Source of the DNA: Gammaproteobacteria bacterium
GTDB taxonomy: Bacteria; Pseudomonadota; Gammaproteobacteria; UBA6429; Thiohalophilaceae
Assembly: GCA_029881995.1 (NCBI GenBank)
Contig: JAOULO010000016.1
Location: forward strand, 1-60,898
Direction of reading: 5' to 3'
Length of the DNA stretch: 60,898 nt
The position numbers were made by a program, and so were the translations under genes. Under the pieces are notes generated by a model. The model was given only the letters and a program-made list of their open reading frames with translations, made no database searches and had not been told where the DNA came from. This document shows, in pieces, positions 1-8,154 of this stretch; within the stretch, counting starts at the first letter, position 1; each line of letters starts with the position of its first letter.

Positions 1-16
1 TAAAAGAGGATCACCC

Positions 17-721
17 CTAGGCACCAATGGCAGATTCGGGGGCTGGTACTTCTTTTGGAGTAAATTCAGGTTCCTGCTCTTCTCCTTCCATATCCTTTTC
101 CACTTCAACCGGTTTGTCTTCAGCCTTTTCCTCTTTTTGTTGCAGGGCCTCGCAGTAGGAAGGTACTGACGAAGAAGGAAACTCCTCCTCCTGTTCATCT
201 TCCTGACGGTTACGTAAAAACGCTCGATAATCTTCCCAACGGGTTTTAACTGGAAAGTTCATATATTGTTCAGGAATAATGCGGACAAAGCCTTCACTTC
301 TCGCCAGTGTGTTCCCTTCCCAGGCGCTGCCGCCCCAGACCCGAACTGCTGCATAGATCGCATAGCGTGAGGCCGTGTCGACATCAGAATCTTCCATGAC
401 AATGTCAAATAGCTCATCTGCCTGCAGCCGATTACATTGCTGTTGCCAGTAAAGATAATCATGCACGATAGCAGCGCGGGTATATTCGCCATGCTTGGGA
501 AACACTGTCCAGAACACGCGAGGAACCGATGCAAAATCGGTTACAAAACCTCGTGGTACCACGATTCGTTGTCCTGTTTCACGAATTTTGTAGACAAGCT
601 CATTTCCCAGCATCCAGTACTCACCATCGCTGAAGGGAATCAGAACTGGTGGTCTTTGCGATGCACAGCTACTAATAATAATTAAAAAGGATAGAACCAG
701 CGTTCGAATAATTTTTTGCAA
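17..721 (-). CDS. DUF1353 family lipoprotein
   Basis: The N-terminus is a lipoprotein signal ending in I-S-S-C (Cys19), so the protein is probably anchored in the envelope. Residues about 35-150 match the DUF1353 family, with the signature VTDFASVPRVFW followed by HDYLYWQQ. This family is often phage-associated and has no settled function. The last 55 residues are Glu/Pro-rich and look disordered. The start is a TTG; the next Met, at residue 37, would remove the signal peptide, so TTG is preferred although no clear Shine-Dalgarno is visible. It reads leftward and its nearest neighbour upstream is divergent. Confidence 0.8.
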   Translation of the reverse strand: MQKIIRTLVLSFLIIISSCASQRPPVLIPFSDGEYWMLGNELVYKIRETGQRIVVPRGFVTDFASVPRVFWTVFPKHGEYTRAAIVHDYLYWQQQCNRLQADELFDIVMEDSDVDTASRYAIYAAVRVWGGSAWEGNTLARSEGFVRIIPEQYMNFPVKTRWEDYRAFLRNRQEDEQEEEFPSSSVPSYCEALQQKEEKAEDKPVEVEKDMEGEEQEPEFTPKEVPAPESAIGA

Positions 722-908
722 ACCGTTTAAACCCGTTGAAATGCTATCAACATTAAATTTACTCTATGAAATCTAGTCAGGCTTCAAGTATAGCCAATGA
801 CCACTAGACCGTGAATGGTAAACAATTATAAGCTTTTATTTGATCCTCAACATCACAAACGCCATACTTTGACCTAAGCTTCTCTTACCGGTATGAGGGC
901 AGACACCC

Positions 909-1553
909 ATGAATCAAGGTATAAAGATCTGGGACATTGCTATCCGCACTTTCCACTGGTCACTGGTGATATGCTTTTTCATTGCCTACGTCTCTGGCGA
1001 TGAAGACAACCTGCTACACATCTATAGCAGCTATATCATTCTTGGCTTACTTGGCTTTCGTGTGGTCTGGGGATTCATTGGTACCAAGTATGCCCGCTTT
1101 AGCAATTTCATCTATGGATTAAAAACCGGTTTACAGTACCTGAAATCCATTATCCTTGGACACCCTCAGTATTATCTCGGACACAATCCGGTCGGTGGCT
1201 GGATGATTATCCTGTTGCTGGTATTCATCTCCATGACCAGTTGGACAGGCCTGGAACTTTATGCCAGAGAAGGCAAAGGTCCGCTTGCCTCAGTAGAGGC
1301 TTCACTGATAGCCACAGCGCAGGCCAATGGCCAGAAAAAAGAAAATGATGACGACGAACATCATGATCGTGAAAACGAACAGGGCCATGAGGAATGGCTT
1401 GAAGAACTGCATGAAGGCCTGGCGGAATTTACTCTATTACTGGTCTTCATTCATATTGGTGGTGTACTCGTCGCCAGTTGGCTACACCGGGAAAACCTGA
1501 CCAAGTCCATGTGGACTGGATATAAAACACCTCCCGATGAGTTAGAGCGTTAA
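909..1553 (+). CDS. Cytochrome b561-type di-haem membrane protein
   Basis: Four predicted membrane helices with histidines where this family ligates two b-haems: His16 (TFHW), His37 (LLHIYSSY), His168 (LHEGLAEF) and His182 (FIHIGG). The family passes electrons between the quinone pool and periplasmic or membrane partners such as c-type cytochromes or hydrogenases. A highly acidic, His-containing insert at about 136-162 separates helices 3 and 4. No partner cytochrome lies next to it, so the donor and acceptor are unknown. GAGGG precedes the ATG. A clear terminator follows. Confidence 0.87.
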   Translation: MNQGIKIWDIAIRTFHWSLVICFFIAYVSGDEDNLLHIYSSYIILGLLGFRVVWGFIGTKYARFSNFIYGLKTGLQYLKSIILGHPQYYLGHNPVGGWMIILLLVFISMTSWTGLELYAREGKGPLASVEASLIATAQANGQKKENDDDEHHDRENEQGHEEWLEELHEGLAEFTLLLVFIHIGGVLVASWLHRENLTKSMWTGYKTPPDELER

Positions 1554-1565
1554 GCTTTTCGAACT

Positions 1566-1584
1566 AAAACACTCAGTGTTTTTT
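1566..1584 (+). terminator. Rho-independent terminator after the cytochrome b gene
   Basis: AAAACAC-TCA-GTGTTTT forms a perfect 7-bp stem with a 3-base loop and runs into a short T tract. It begins 13 bases after the cytochrome b stop codon, separating that gene from the transporter downstream. Confidence 0.7.
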
Positions 1585-1666
1585 ACTTCTGACGCGATTC
1601 AACTAGTCAATTGTACTGGTAAATATTCGCTGAACTGTTTTTGCCCAAATCAGATAAAATATCTCA

Positions 1667-2587
1667 ATGTTAAATAAGTTTACAGGCTACTTCCCTATTT
1701 GGGCCATCTTGCTTTCCAGCATTGCCTGGTTTGTCCCCGATATTTTTACCGGCTTGAAACCGACCATTATCCCTCTACTAGTAATCATTATGTTCGGCAT
1801 GGGCATGACCCTGACCCTTGATGATTTTAAACGGGTCATTGTCCACCCCCAGTTGATTGGACTGGGAGTTATTCTCCAGTATCTGGTAATGCCCCTCGGG
1901 GCCTGGCTGATTTCCTTACTTCTGAAATTACCCACCGAGTTCATGGTCGGCATGGTGCTGGTGGGAAGCAGCGCCGGGGGCACGGCCTCAAACGTGATCT
2001 GTTATCTGGCAAGGGGTGATGTGGCCCTGTCGATCAGCATGACCCTGATCTCTACCTTGCTTGCTATTATTGCCATGCCCTTACTCACCTGGCTTTATGT
2101 CGGCCAACGTGTACCTGTCCCGGTGGACAGCATGCTAATAAGTATCCTGAAAATTGTGGTGCTGCCCGTCATTTTGGGAGTCGGCCTGAATACTGTATTC
2201 GGTCAAAGGCTCAACAGAATCAAACCCCTTTTCCCTTTTATCTCTTCCATGGCCATCGTTATCATTATCGCCATTATCGTTGCCCTGAATCATGGCAAAC
2301 TGACAACGATGGGAAGCATGATTGTGCTGGCGGTCATGCTACATAACCTGCTGGGCTTAGTGAGTGGTTACCAACTGGCAAGATACCTGGGCTACCCAAA
2401 AGCAATTTGCCGAACCCTGGCTATTGAAGTAGGGATGCAAAACTCCGGATTGAGTGTGGCCCTGGCCATTAAGTACTTTGCACCAGCCGCAGCACTCCCC
2501 GGTGCCCTGTTTAGCATATGGCACAACATAACTGGGGCAATATTAGCCAGCCTCTGGGTTCGACAAGACCATAAAATACTTAAGTAA
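1667..2587 (+). CDS. BASS-family sodium-coupled transporter (bile acid:Na+ symporter fold)
   Basis: 306 residues, almost wholly hydrophobic, with about nine to ten membrane helices. The pattern GMGMTL near residue 45, the glycine-rich SSAGGTASNV near 100 and E-x-x-x-Q-N-S-G-L-S near 260 are typical of BASS transporters of the PanS/YocS type. Family members move bile acids, pantoate or ketopantoate, and keto acids with sodium; the substrate cannot be read here. It stands alone between the cytochrome b and the CarS-like gene. Confidence 0.88.
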   Translation: MLNKFTGYFPIWAILLSSIAWFVPDIFTGLKPTIIPLLVIIMFGMGMTLTLDDFKRVIVHPQLIGLGVILQYLVMPLGAWLISLLLKLPTEFMVGMVLVGSSAGGTASNVICYLARGDVALSISMTLISTLLAIIAMPLLTWLYVGQRVPVPVDSMLISILKIVVLPVILGVGLNTVFGQRLNRIKPLFPFISSMAIVIIIAIIVALNHGKLTTMGSMIVLAVMLHNLLGLVSGYQLARYLGYPKAICRTLAIEVGMQNSGLSVALAIKYFAPAAALPGALFSIWHNITGAILASLWVRQDHKILK

Positions 2588-2681
2588 ATATTGGTAAAAT
2601 ATCCCGAAAAATAATCGAAGATGGGCCATGACTGACCGATAAAGAGGGTACTGGAAGGCAATCAGCTGTATCGAGGCGCCT

Positions 2682-3170
2682 ATGATTACGGAAATACACA
2701 TCAAGATCCTGTTGTTGATCATCATTGCCAATGGTGCTCCCATCATCGCAAGGCTTATTTTCAGATCACATTTTGATGATCCACTGGACTTTGGTCTGAC
2801 ATTTTTTGATAAACGACCCATTTTCGGTCCGAGCAAAACTATTCGTGGGGTTTTTGTCGCGGTGATGGTAACACCCGTGGCGGCTCACTTTATGGATATC
2901 AACTGGTTTACCGGCTTTGTGATTGGTCTATATGCCATGTTTGGAGACCTGTTCTCTAGTTTCATTAAACGCCGTAAGCGTTATGAATCCAGTGAAATGG
3001 CCATTGGCATGGATCAGATACCGGAATCTCTGTTCCCTTTGTTGGCAGTTCAGGCCAACCTGGGTTTTGGCACCATCGATATACTGATTATTGTGGGTAT
3101 CTTTTTTGTTGTGGAGCTGGTGCTTTCACGCATCCTGTATATGGTGCATATACGGCTACACCCCTATTAA
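2682..3170 (+). CDS. CarS-like (DUF46) integral membrane protein, CDP-archaeol synthase family
   Basis: 162 residues with four to five membrane helices. GPSKTIRG (49-56), GDLFSSFIKRR (from 88) and DQIPESLFPL (111-120) are the blocks that define the CDP-archaeol synthase family, related to CdsA. Archaeal CarS joins CTP to unsaturated archaetidic acid; bacteria have ordinary phospholipids, so the substrate here is unknown and may be a different prenyl or phosphatidate lipid. The ATG follows a GAGG Shine-Dalgarno. It lies 94 bases after the transporter and may share its transcript. Confidence 0.75.
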   Translation: MITEIHIKILLLIIIANGAPIIARLIFRSHFDDPLDFGLTFFDKRPIFGPSKTIRGVFVAVMVTPVAAHFMDINWFTGFVIGLYAMFGDLFSSFIKRRKRYESSEMAIGMDQIPESLFPLLAVQANLGFGTIDILIIVGIFFVVELVLSRILYMVHIRLHPY

Positions 3171-3183
3171 ATATCAGGGCAGC

Positions 3184-3528
3184 TTATTCACCGCCCTCAT
3201 TCTTTAAGGCTGGTCTCTTACATTTATAAAAGGCAAAACTTTGTCGGCCCTTTTCTATGGGGGAAATTGCCACAAGGGTATCCCCACCCATATCGGAAGA
3301 TGCCGCAGTGTTACGGGCCAGCTTTTCCAGTTCCCGTTGAATGGTTTTGTCATTGCGGTCAAAACCGGCAATCTGACTCTTTGACTGGGCGTAGATTTTA
3401 CCAAGTCGTTTACAATTGCTGACTTCCTTCATAGTCACGATTCGTATTGCCTTACCCTCCTCAGATATTTCAACCCAGTTACAGGAGATGACTAACAGGC
3501 TTACCAAAGTGAGTAGTATTTTTTTCAT
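3184..3528 (-). CDS. DUF4156 family lipoprotein
   Basis: The preferred ATG at 3528 gives a 114-residue protein beginning MKKILL, with a GGGGT Shine-Dalgarno upstream; a longer reading from 3573 would put 15 unnatural residues before the signal peptide. The signal ends in V-I-S-C, a lipobox. The remainder matches the DUF4156 pattern: a conserved Cys-Lys-Arg-Leu-Gly-Lys block, an Asn/Ala segment before GGDTLVAI and a late conserved Cys. Function is unknown. It converges on the CarS-like gene 13 bases away. Confidence 0.75.
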   Translation of the reverse strand: MKKILLTLVSLLVISCNWVEISEEGKAIRIVTMKEVSNCKRLGKIYAQSKSQIAGFDRNDKTIQRELEKLARNTAASSDMGGDTLVAISPIEKGRQSFAFYKCKRPALKNEGGE

Positions 3529-3817
3529 TGCATACCCCAAATTAATCTGTAGTGACGAGTAAATTTTCCACAAAAGAAACTAATAAATATTATGCCATTA
3601 AAAATGGCACTCATACAGATTAGGATCAAGTCCCACCATCAACATCACGATATCTGGGCATTTAACAATGAAACCTGGTTACCAATTTAATACTCCCAGT
3701 CACAGGCCGATAAAGAATATCGGTAAGACATGATTTAGAAACCCGATTTCAATTCGGTATTTAGTACGGCTGACAAGGTCTCATTGAAACCGACATTCTG
3801 GTAATCATTAAGGAACG
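3529..3817. other. Divergent intergenic region with a small perfect hairpin
   Basis: 289 bases between the DUF4156 and patatin genes. TGCCATT-aaa-AATGGCA at 3593-3609 is a perfect 7-bp hairpin without a T tract. It could be regulatory for either gene. No other feature is visible apart from the AAGGAA Shine-Dalgarno of the patatin gene. Confidence 0.3.
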
Positions 3818-4969
3818 ATGGCAAATACAACTGATTCAAAACTGGGTATTGTGTTAACAGGCGGTGGTGCCCGTGCGGCATATCAGGTCGGTGTCTTCAA
3901 GGCCATTGCTGACATCCTGCCTCATAAGGCCAATAATCCCTTTCAAATTATCTGTGGAACCTCAGCGGGTGCCATTAATGCGGCCTCACTGGCCTGTTAC
4001 TCTGCCGATTATCGGGATGCGGTGAGAAGAATTTTGATGATCTGGGCCAATTTTCGCTGTGAGCATGTCTTTCGCACCGATTTACTGGGTATCAGTCAGA
4101 CAGGAGCCCGTTGGCTGACCAGTATGATGCTAGGTGGCCTGGGTAAAAATAATCCCAACTGCCTGCTGGACCGTAGCCCACTACGAATACTACTGGGAAA
4201 ATACATCCGGACTGAACTCATTCAAAAAGCGGTCGATCAAGGCCATATCCATGCGGTGAGTGTTACTGTCTCTGGCTACTCGTCTCATCAGTCTGTCAGT
4301 TTTTACCACGGCCACCCAAGCATAGAGGCATGGTCGCGTTCACGCCGTTTAGGCTGTCCGTCACCTATCACAACTGACCACCTCATGGCATCATCGGCTA
4401 TTCCTTTTCTGTTTGAATCTGTCAGAGTCCATCGTGAATTTTTTGGTGATGGGTCCATGCGTCAAATTGCCCCTATCAGTCCTGCCCTGCATCTCGGAGC
4501 TGATCGTATTCTGGTAATTGGTAACCGGCAGGAAGCCAATATACATTACGAACGGATTAAAAATCCGCCTTACCCGACTCTGGGTCAGATCGCTGGGCAT
4601 GCACTTGACAGTATATTTCTCGATAGTCTGGAGGCAGATCTCGAAAGACTGCAACGGATCAATCGTACCGTTGATCTCATCCCTAAAGGGACAAGGGAAG
4701 AACATGGTATTGATCTCAGAAAAGTGGATGTTATGGTCATTTCACCAAGTGAAGATATGGGTGAAATTGCACGTTTTTACATGAATCAGCTACCTAAAAC
4801 CATTCGCTTTCTAATGCGGGGTATTGGTGCAGGAAGCAAAAGTAATTCAAGCCTGGGAAGTTATTTACTATTTGAGAAAGGCTACACTCGCGCCCTGATC
4901 GATTTGGGCTACAAAGATGCGATGAAACAGAAATGTGAACTGGAGGAGATCCTGCAACTTAACCACTAA
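3818..4969 (+). CDS. Patatin-like phospholipase
   Basis: Has the full patatin serine-aspartate dyad. The oxyanion loop is GGGARAAYQVG (15-25), the nucleophile elbow is GTSAG with Ser49, and the catalytic Asp lies in FFGDGS (Asp211). The family hydrolyses acyl chains of phospholipids or other lipids. No signal peptide or membrane helix is visible, so it is likely cytoplasmic or membrane-peripheral. The region after about residue 290 is not part of the core and resembles the C-terminal extension of proteobacterial patatins. AAGGAA precedes the ATG. Confidence 0.9.
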   Translation: MANTTDSKLGIVLTGGGARAAYQVGVFKAIADILPHKANNPFQIICGTSAGAINAASLACYSADYRDAVRRILMIWANFRCEHVFRTDLLGISQTGARWLTSMMLGGLGKNNPNCLLDRSPLRILLGKYIRTELIQKAVDQGHIHAVSVTVSGYSSHQSVSFYHGHPSIEAWSRSRRLGCPSPITTDHLMASSAIPFLFESVRVHREFFGDGSMRQIAPISPALHLGADRILVIGNRQEANIHYERIKNPPYPTLGQIAGHALDSIFLDSLEADLERLQRINRTVDLIPKGTREEHGIDLRKVDVMVISPSEDMGEIARFYMNQLPKTIRFLMRGIGAGSKSNSSLGSYLLFEKGYTRALIDLGYKDAMKQKCELEEILQLNH

Positions 4970-5028
4970 ACAGGCAGAAGGGGAATTTCTGTCTTAAAAT
5001 TATATAAAAGCTGCTATCAACAAAACTC

Positions 5029-5976
5029 ATGTCTGAATCCGCAACAAAATGCTATGCCTTTCGACGCCTGTCGCCTTTTCAGGGATTTCTTCAGGTAATT
5101 GAAACTGCTAATGGCCAAGCTTCCAGTAGTAATGGAATTAACTGGCGAATACAGGTCCGTTATCCCGCCTCGCCTGAATTAGCAGAGTACAACGACTATT
5201 TTGATATTGAACAACAAACTATTCTGGTTGGGTTCTGGTCATCTGAAGGTGGCTTTCATCGAGTACCTCAACCTCCGATGGTCAATGCCCACGATATTGA
5301 AATACTGGCTCAACCAATAATCGACGAATTACTTGTAACGACTCACAAAGTGCCTTTTGAACAAATTGATACATGTGAGCTATGGCTTTTGGATGAAAAG
5401 GATTATTCACCCTTAGTCCTGATCGCCTCATGCAGCCAGCCAGAACATTTGCCAGATATACAAAATCTAACATGGGAGTCAACACTAGTGAATGATCATA
5501 GCTTTACTCGAAGCTGGTCAATATCACCAAACAAAACATCCGACCCATCGATAAGAAATAAACTGAATGACCAGATCAACAATCGATCGGGGTCTAAACC
5601 TATAGCACAATGGTTTATTCGGGAAAAACATGGTAATGGACAAAGTATTGGTGGGATAAATATACCCGAGAACATAACAGGCCGTAGCCTGGATAAAGCT
5701 GACTTCCCCGAACTGCTATTAACTGAATATTGGGACAGTGAACCAGCGTTAGAACTTATCAAGGATTATCTGGAGTGGCAGGCACCATTTTTACTAACAC
5801 TTCCTCATCTATCACCAGTCATTCGTAAACGACTGGAAGTTGCTGCATTTAAACAGGTCTTTAAGGTTGAAAGTCAGCACAAACTATGGCCTGAGGTTAT
5901 TGACAAAGAAAAACTGAAAGCAGTTTTAATCGAGGCACAGATGAGAAGAAGTAATCCCGAGGCTGGGCAGTCTTAA
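5029..5976 (+). CDS. Conserved hypothetical protein, 315 residues
   Basis: I do not recognise a named domain. It has no signal peptide or membrane helix and looks like a soluble two-part protein: a beta-rich half to about residue 140 containing LWLLDEKDYSPLVLIAS, then a polar stretch and a helical C-terminal half. It follows the patatin gene by 59 bases on the same strand and could share its transcript. No clear Shine-Dalgarno is visible. It converges on the HDAC-family gene. Confidence 0.6.
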   Translation: MSESATKCYAFRRLSPFQGFLQVIETANGQASSSNGINWRIQVRYPASPELAEYNDYFDIEQQTILVGFWSSEGGFHRVPQPPMVNAHDIEILAQPIIDELLVTTHKVPFEQIDTCELWLLDEKDYSPLVLIASCSQPEHLPDIQNLTWESTLVNDHSFTRSWSISPNKTSDPSIRNKLNDQINNRSGSKPIAQWFIREKHGNGQSIGGINIPENITGRSLDKADFPELLLTEYWDSEPALELIKDYLEWQAPFLLTLPHLSPVIRKRLEVAAFKQVFKVESQHKLWPEVIDKEKLKAVLIEAQMRRSNPEAGQS

Positions 5977-6018
5977 CTAACAGCACGATTAAACCCTTCT
6001 TTAATTAGTTAAGCATCT

Positions 6019-6966
6019 CTATCTATGTTTAACAAAGCTATTCACCACCGCACACCATGCCCGAGCCAGATTATCGAGATTATAGCCTCCGCCCCCCATG
6101 GCTATAATGCGTCCCTCACAAAACTCATCTGCAACTTTCATTAACTGCTGTGTTGCATAGGCATGAGCCTTTTCACTGTACTGCATATGGGTAATAGGAT
6201 CACCATCCAGGCTATCAGCGCCACATTGCAAAAATATTATTTCGGGTTTTCCGTCGCGAATAAACTCTTCAGCCCTGGCCCATGCGCGCAAAAAATCAGC
6301 ATCTTTTGCCCCCATAGGCATGGCGATATTTAATTTTGTTCCCTCTGCTTTACCCTGACCTGTTTCATTTTCAAAACCGGTACCTGGATAAAGATAATGA
6401 CCATCCTCATGCAGGTCGGCAAAAATCAGGTCAGGATCCGTATCAAAACTGTAAAACACGCCATCACCATGGTGTGCATCGATATCAACATAAGCCACTT
6501 TTTTAAGACCGTATTTATTTCGTGCAGCCTCTATGGCAACACCACAGTCGTTAAATATACAAAAGCCAGCCGCACGATCCCGCCTTGCATGATGAAGCCC
6601 CGCAATCGGAATAAAAGCCCTTGTACACTCACCACGCATAACTACATCAAGTGCGTTCAGGGTGGTACCAACTACGGTTAAAGCAATATTGTACATACCC
6701 GTGAAGGCGGGTGTATCACCACCATCTAAATACCCTTCACCCGTCTGTGAAAGTAATTTTACTTTATCGATATACTCCTGGGTATGAAACCAGAGAAGTG
6801 CTTCTTCATCACATTCACAGGGTTCACGAAGTTTTACCTTTTCATGTAAATGCTGCCGTCGAAACTCTTTGACAAAGGCATCATGTCGTTTTGGCCCAAA
6901 TGGATGATCGTTACCAAAACTGTAACGAGCCAGTTGCTCACCTATGTACACACAAACGTCACTCAT
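6019..6966 (-). CDS. Histone deacetylase-family (AcuC/APAH-like) zinc amidohydrolase
   Basis: Matches the arginase/HDAC fold. The catalytic His pair is in LHHA (His125, His126), GFCIFND follows, the zinc site is DIDAHHGDG (about 161-169), and GGGGYN near the C-terminus supplies the transition-state Tyr. Bacterial members deacylate acetyl-lysine on proteins, acetylated polyamines or related amides. All catalytic positions appear intact. The gene overlaps the end of the 115-residue gene upstream by 8 bases, indicating translational coupling. Confidence 0.92.
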   Translation of the reverse strand: MSDVCVYIGEQLARYSFGNDHPFGPKRHDAFVKEFRRQHLHEKVKLREPCECDEEALLWFHTQEYIDKVKLLSQTGEGYLDGGDTPAFTGMYNIALTVVGTTLNALDVVMRGECTRAFIPIAGLHHARRDRAAGFCIFNDCGVAIEAARNKYGLKKVAYVDIDAHHGDGVFYSFDTDPDLIFADLHEDGHYLYPGTGFENETGQGKAEGTKLNIAMPMGAKDADFLRAWARAEEFIRDGKPEIIFLQCGADSLDGDPITHMQYSEKAHAYATQQLMKVADEFCEGRIIAMGGGGYNLDNLARAWCAVVNSFVKHR

Positions 6967-7306
6967 GATGCTGCGCTACCAGTTTTGCCTCTGGGACAAC
7001 TGCATGGATTGCAGCTGCAAGTTCGATGGCTATCCCTGAATGTTGTCGATGTGATATCCATAATACATTTATACTGAAGTTGAGGTCAGCGAAGGCTATG
7101 TAGTCCTGATACAGGCAAAACAGTTTGTTCAGCCTGTTAATAATATCCTGGACTTTTTCACTGGAGAAGGTGTTCAGGTGGGGAATCAACATCATGAAGT
7201 CCCCCAACAGTTTCCCATCATCATCTCTGGTAGGGACCCGTTTCCAGAGTGGTTCAGCGGGTATGATATTGTTCGAAATGTTCTGATTTAACAACACAGG
7301 TTTCAT
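6959..7306 (-). CDS. Conserved hypothetical protein coupled to the HDAC-family gene
   Basis: 115 residues with no recognised domain and no signal peptide. The N-terminal half contains ISNNIIPAEPLWKRVPTRDD; the C-terminal half is helical and ends in AKLVAQHHE. Its last bases overlap the start of the amidohydrolase, so the two are very likely co-expressed. Possible roles are a small partner or adaptor of the deacylase, which is inference from position only. Confidence 0.6.
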   Translation of the reverse strand: MKPVLLNQNISNNIIPAEPLWKRVPTRDDDGKLLGDFMMLIPHLNTFSSEKVQDIINRLNKLFCLYQDYIAFADLNFSINVLWISHRQHSGIAIELAAAIHAVVPEAKLVAQHHE

Positions 7307-7395
7307 ATAGATTTACTGTTGTGTTTTACACAGTTGTAATTAAATTATGGCATACTCATCTCATATCACACCACATTTATTAAAAATTTCTAGTC

Positions 7396-7773
7396 ATGAC
7401 TCAGATTTGTATAGCATTTTCCAGTGTACAGTTAGTGCTGACACTACGAGACACAGCTACAGCCAAGGCAATTCATTCAGTATTGCCTGTTGAATCCACA
7501 GTACAGACATGGGGTGAAGAGGTCTATTTTCCTGTTCCAGTATCAGTTGAGCTGGAAAATGATGCCAAAGATGTTGTTGAAGCGGGGGAAATTGCCTTCT
7601 GGACTGAGGGTAGCTGCATTGCCATTGGCTTTGGGCCAACACCTATTTCAAATGCAGATGAAATTCGTCTGGCTACTCGAACCAATATATGGGCTGATGC
7701 TGCTGGTGATGTAAGACAACTAACCAACATCAAGCCTGGCGATGTCGTAAAATTATATGAAATCCAGAGCTGA
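7396..7773 (+). CDS. Cyclophilin-like fold protein
   Basis: 125 residues that fit the small bacterial cyclophilin-like family. Diagnostic stretches are TWGEEVYFPVPVSV, then GEIAFWTEGSCIAIGFGPTP and a closing IKPGDVVKLYEI. Members have a cyclophilin beta-barrel but usually lack peptidyl-prolyl isomerase residues; their function is not settled. It is a single-gene unit transcribed away from the HDAC pair. Confidence 0.78.
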   Translation: MTQICIAFSSVQLVLTLRDTATAKAIHSVLPVESTVQTWGEEVYFPVPVSVELENDAKDVVEAGEIAFWTEGSCIAIGFGPTPISNADEIRLATRTNIWADAAGDVRQLTNIKPGDVVKLYEIQS

Positions 7774-7872
7774 ACTCGAGTCTGTTTCTTCTCATAACCT
7801 TATATAAATCAATACAAAATTCTCCTTTTGTCACCTGGTCGATACCATTTGTCTGATATGAATTAGTATTCT

Positions 7873-7886
7873 TTGATCTGATTCAA
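7873..7886. promoter_or_regulatory. Near-consensus FNR/Anr-like site
   Basis: TTGATctgaTTCAA matches the TTGAT-N4-ATCAA consensus at nine of ten positions. It lies 44 bases before the DUF6316 start codon. A GATAAG/TAAGTA stretch at about 7909-7916 could be a -10, which would place the site near -41.5. The evidence is weak because one mismatch sites occur by chance. Confidence 0.3.
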
Positions 7887-7930
7887 GTTTCCACTTATAC
7901 AGTAAGCAGATAAGTACTGGGAACAAACTT

Positions 7931-8149
7931 ATGAATTCAAATCGCAAAGGTGAAGAAGGCCCTGTCCCATATCGAACAGGCAGATTTTTCTGTGTCGATT
8001 CTCAGTGGTTTTTTACCACTCGCGAGGGACTTGATCATGGCCCGTTCCCAACTAAGGAAAAAGCTGAATGGGAATGTCAAACATATATAAATGTTTGCCT
8101 AAAGATAGAAGAACGCCTGGGTACAAAAACAGTCAGGCAAATAGATTAA
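7931..8149 (+). CDS. DUF6316 family small protein
   Basis: 72 residues starting with the family pattern RKGEEGPVPYRTGRFF, then WFFTTREG and GPFPTKEKAEWE. It is soluble, without signal or membrane helix. The family is of unknown function and to my knowledge found mainly in Gammaproteobacteria. A near-consensus FNR-like site lies 45-58 bases upstream of the start codon. It converges on the histidine kinase with a 5-base gap. Confidence 0.8.
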   Translation: MNSNRKGEEGPVPYRTGRFFCVDSQWFFTTREGLDHGPFPTKEKAEWECQTYINVCLKIEERLGTKTVRQID

Positions 8150-8154
8150 GACAT

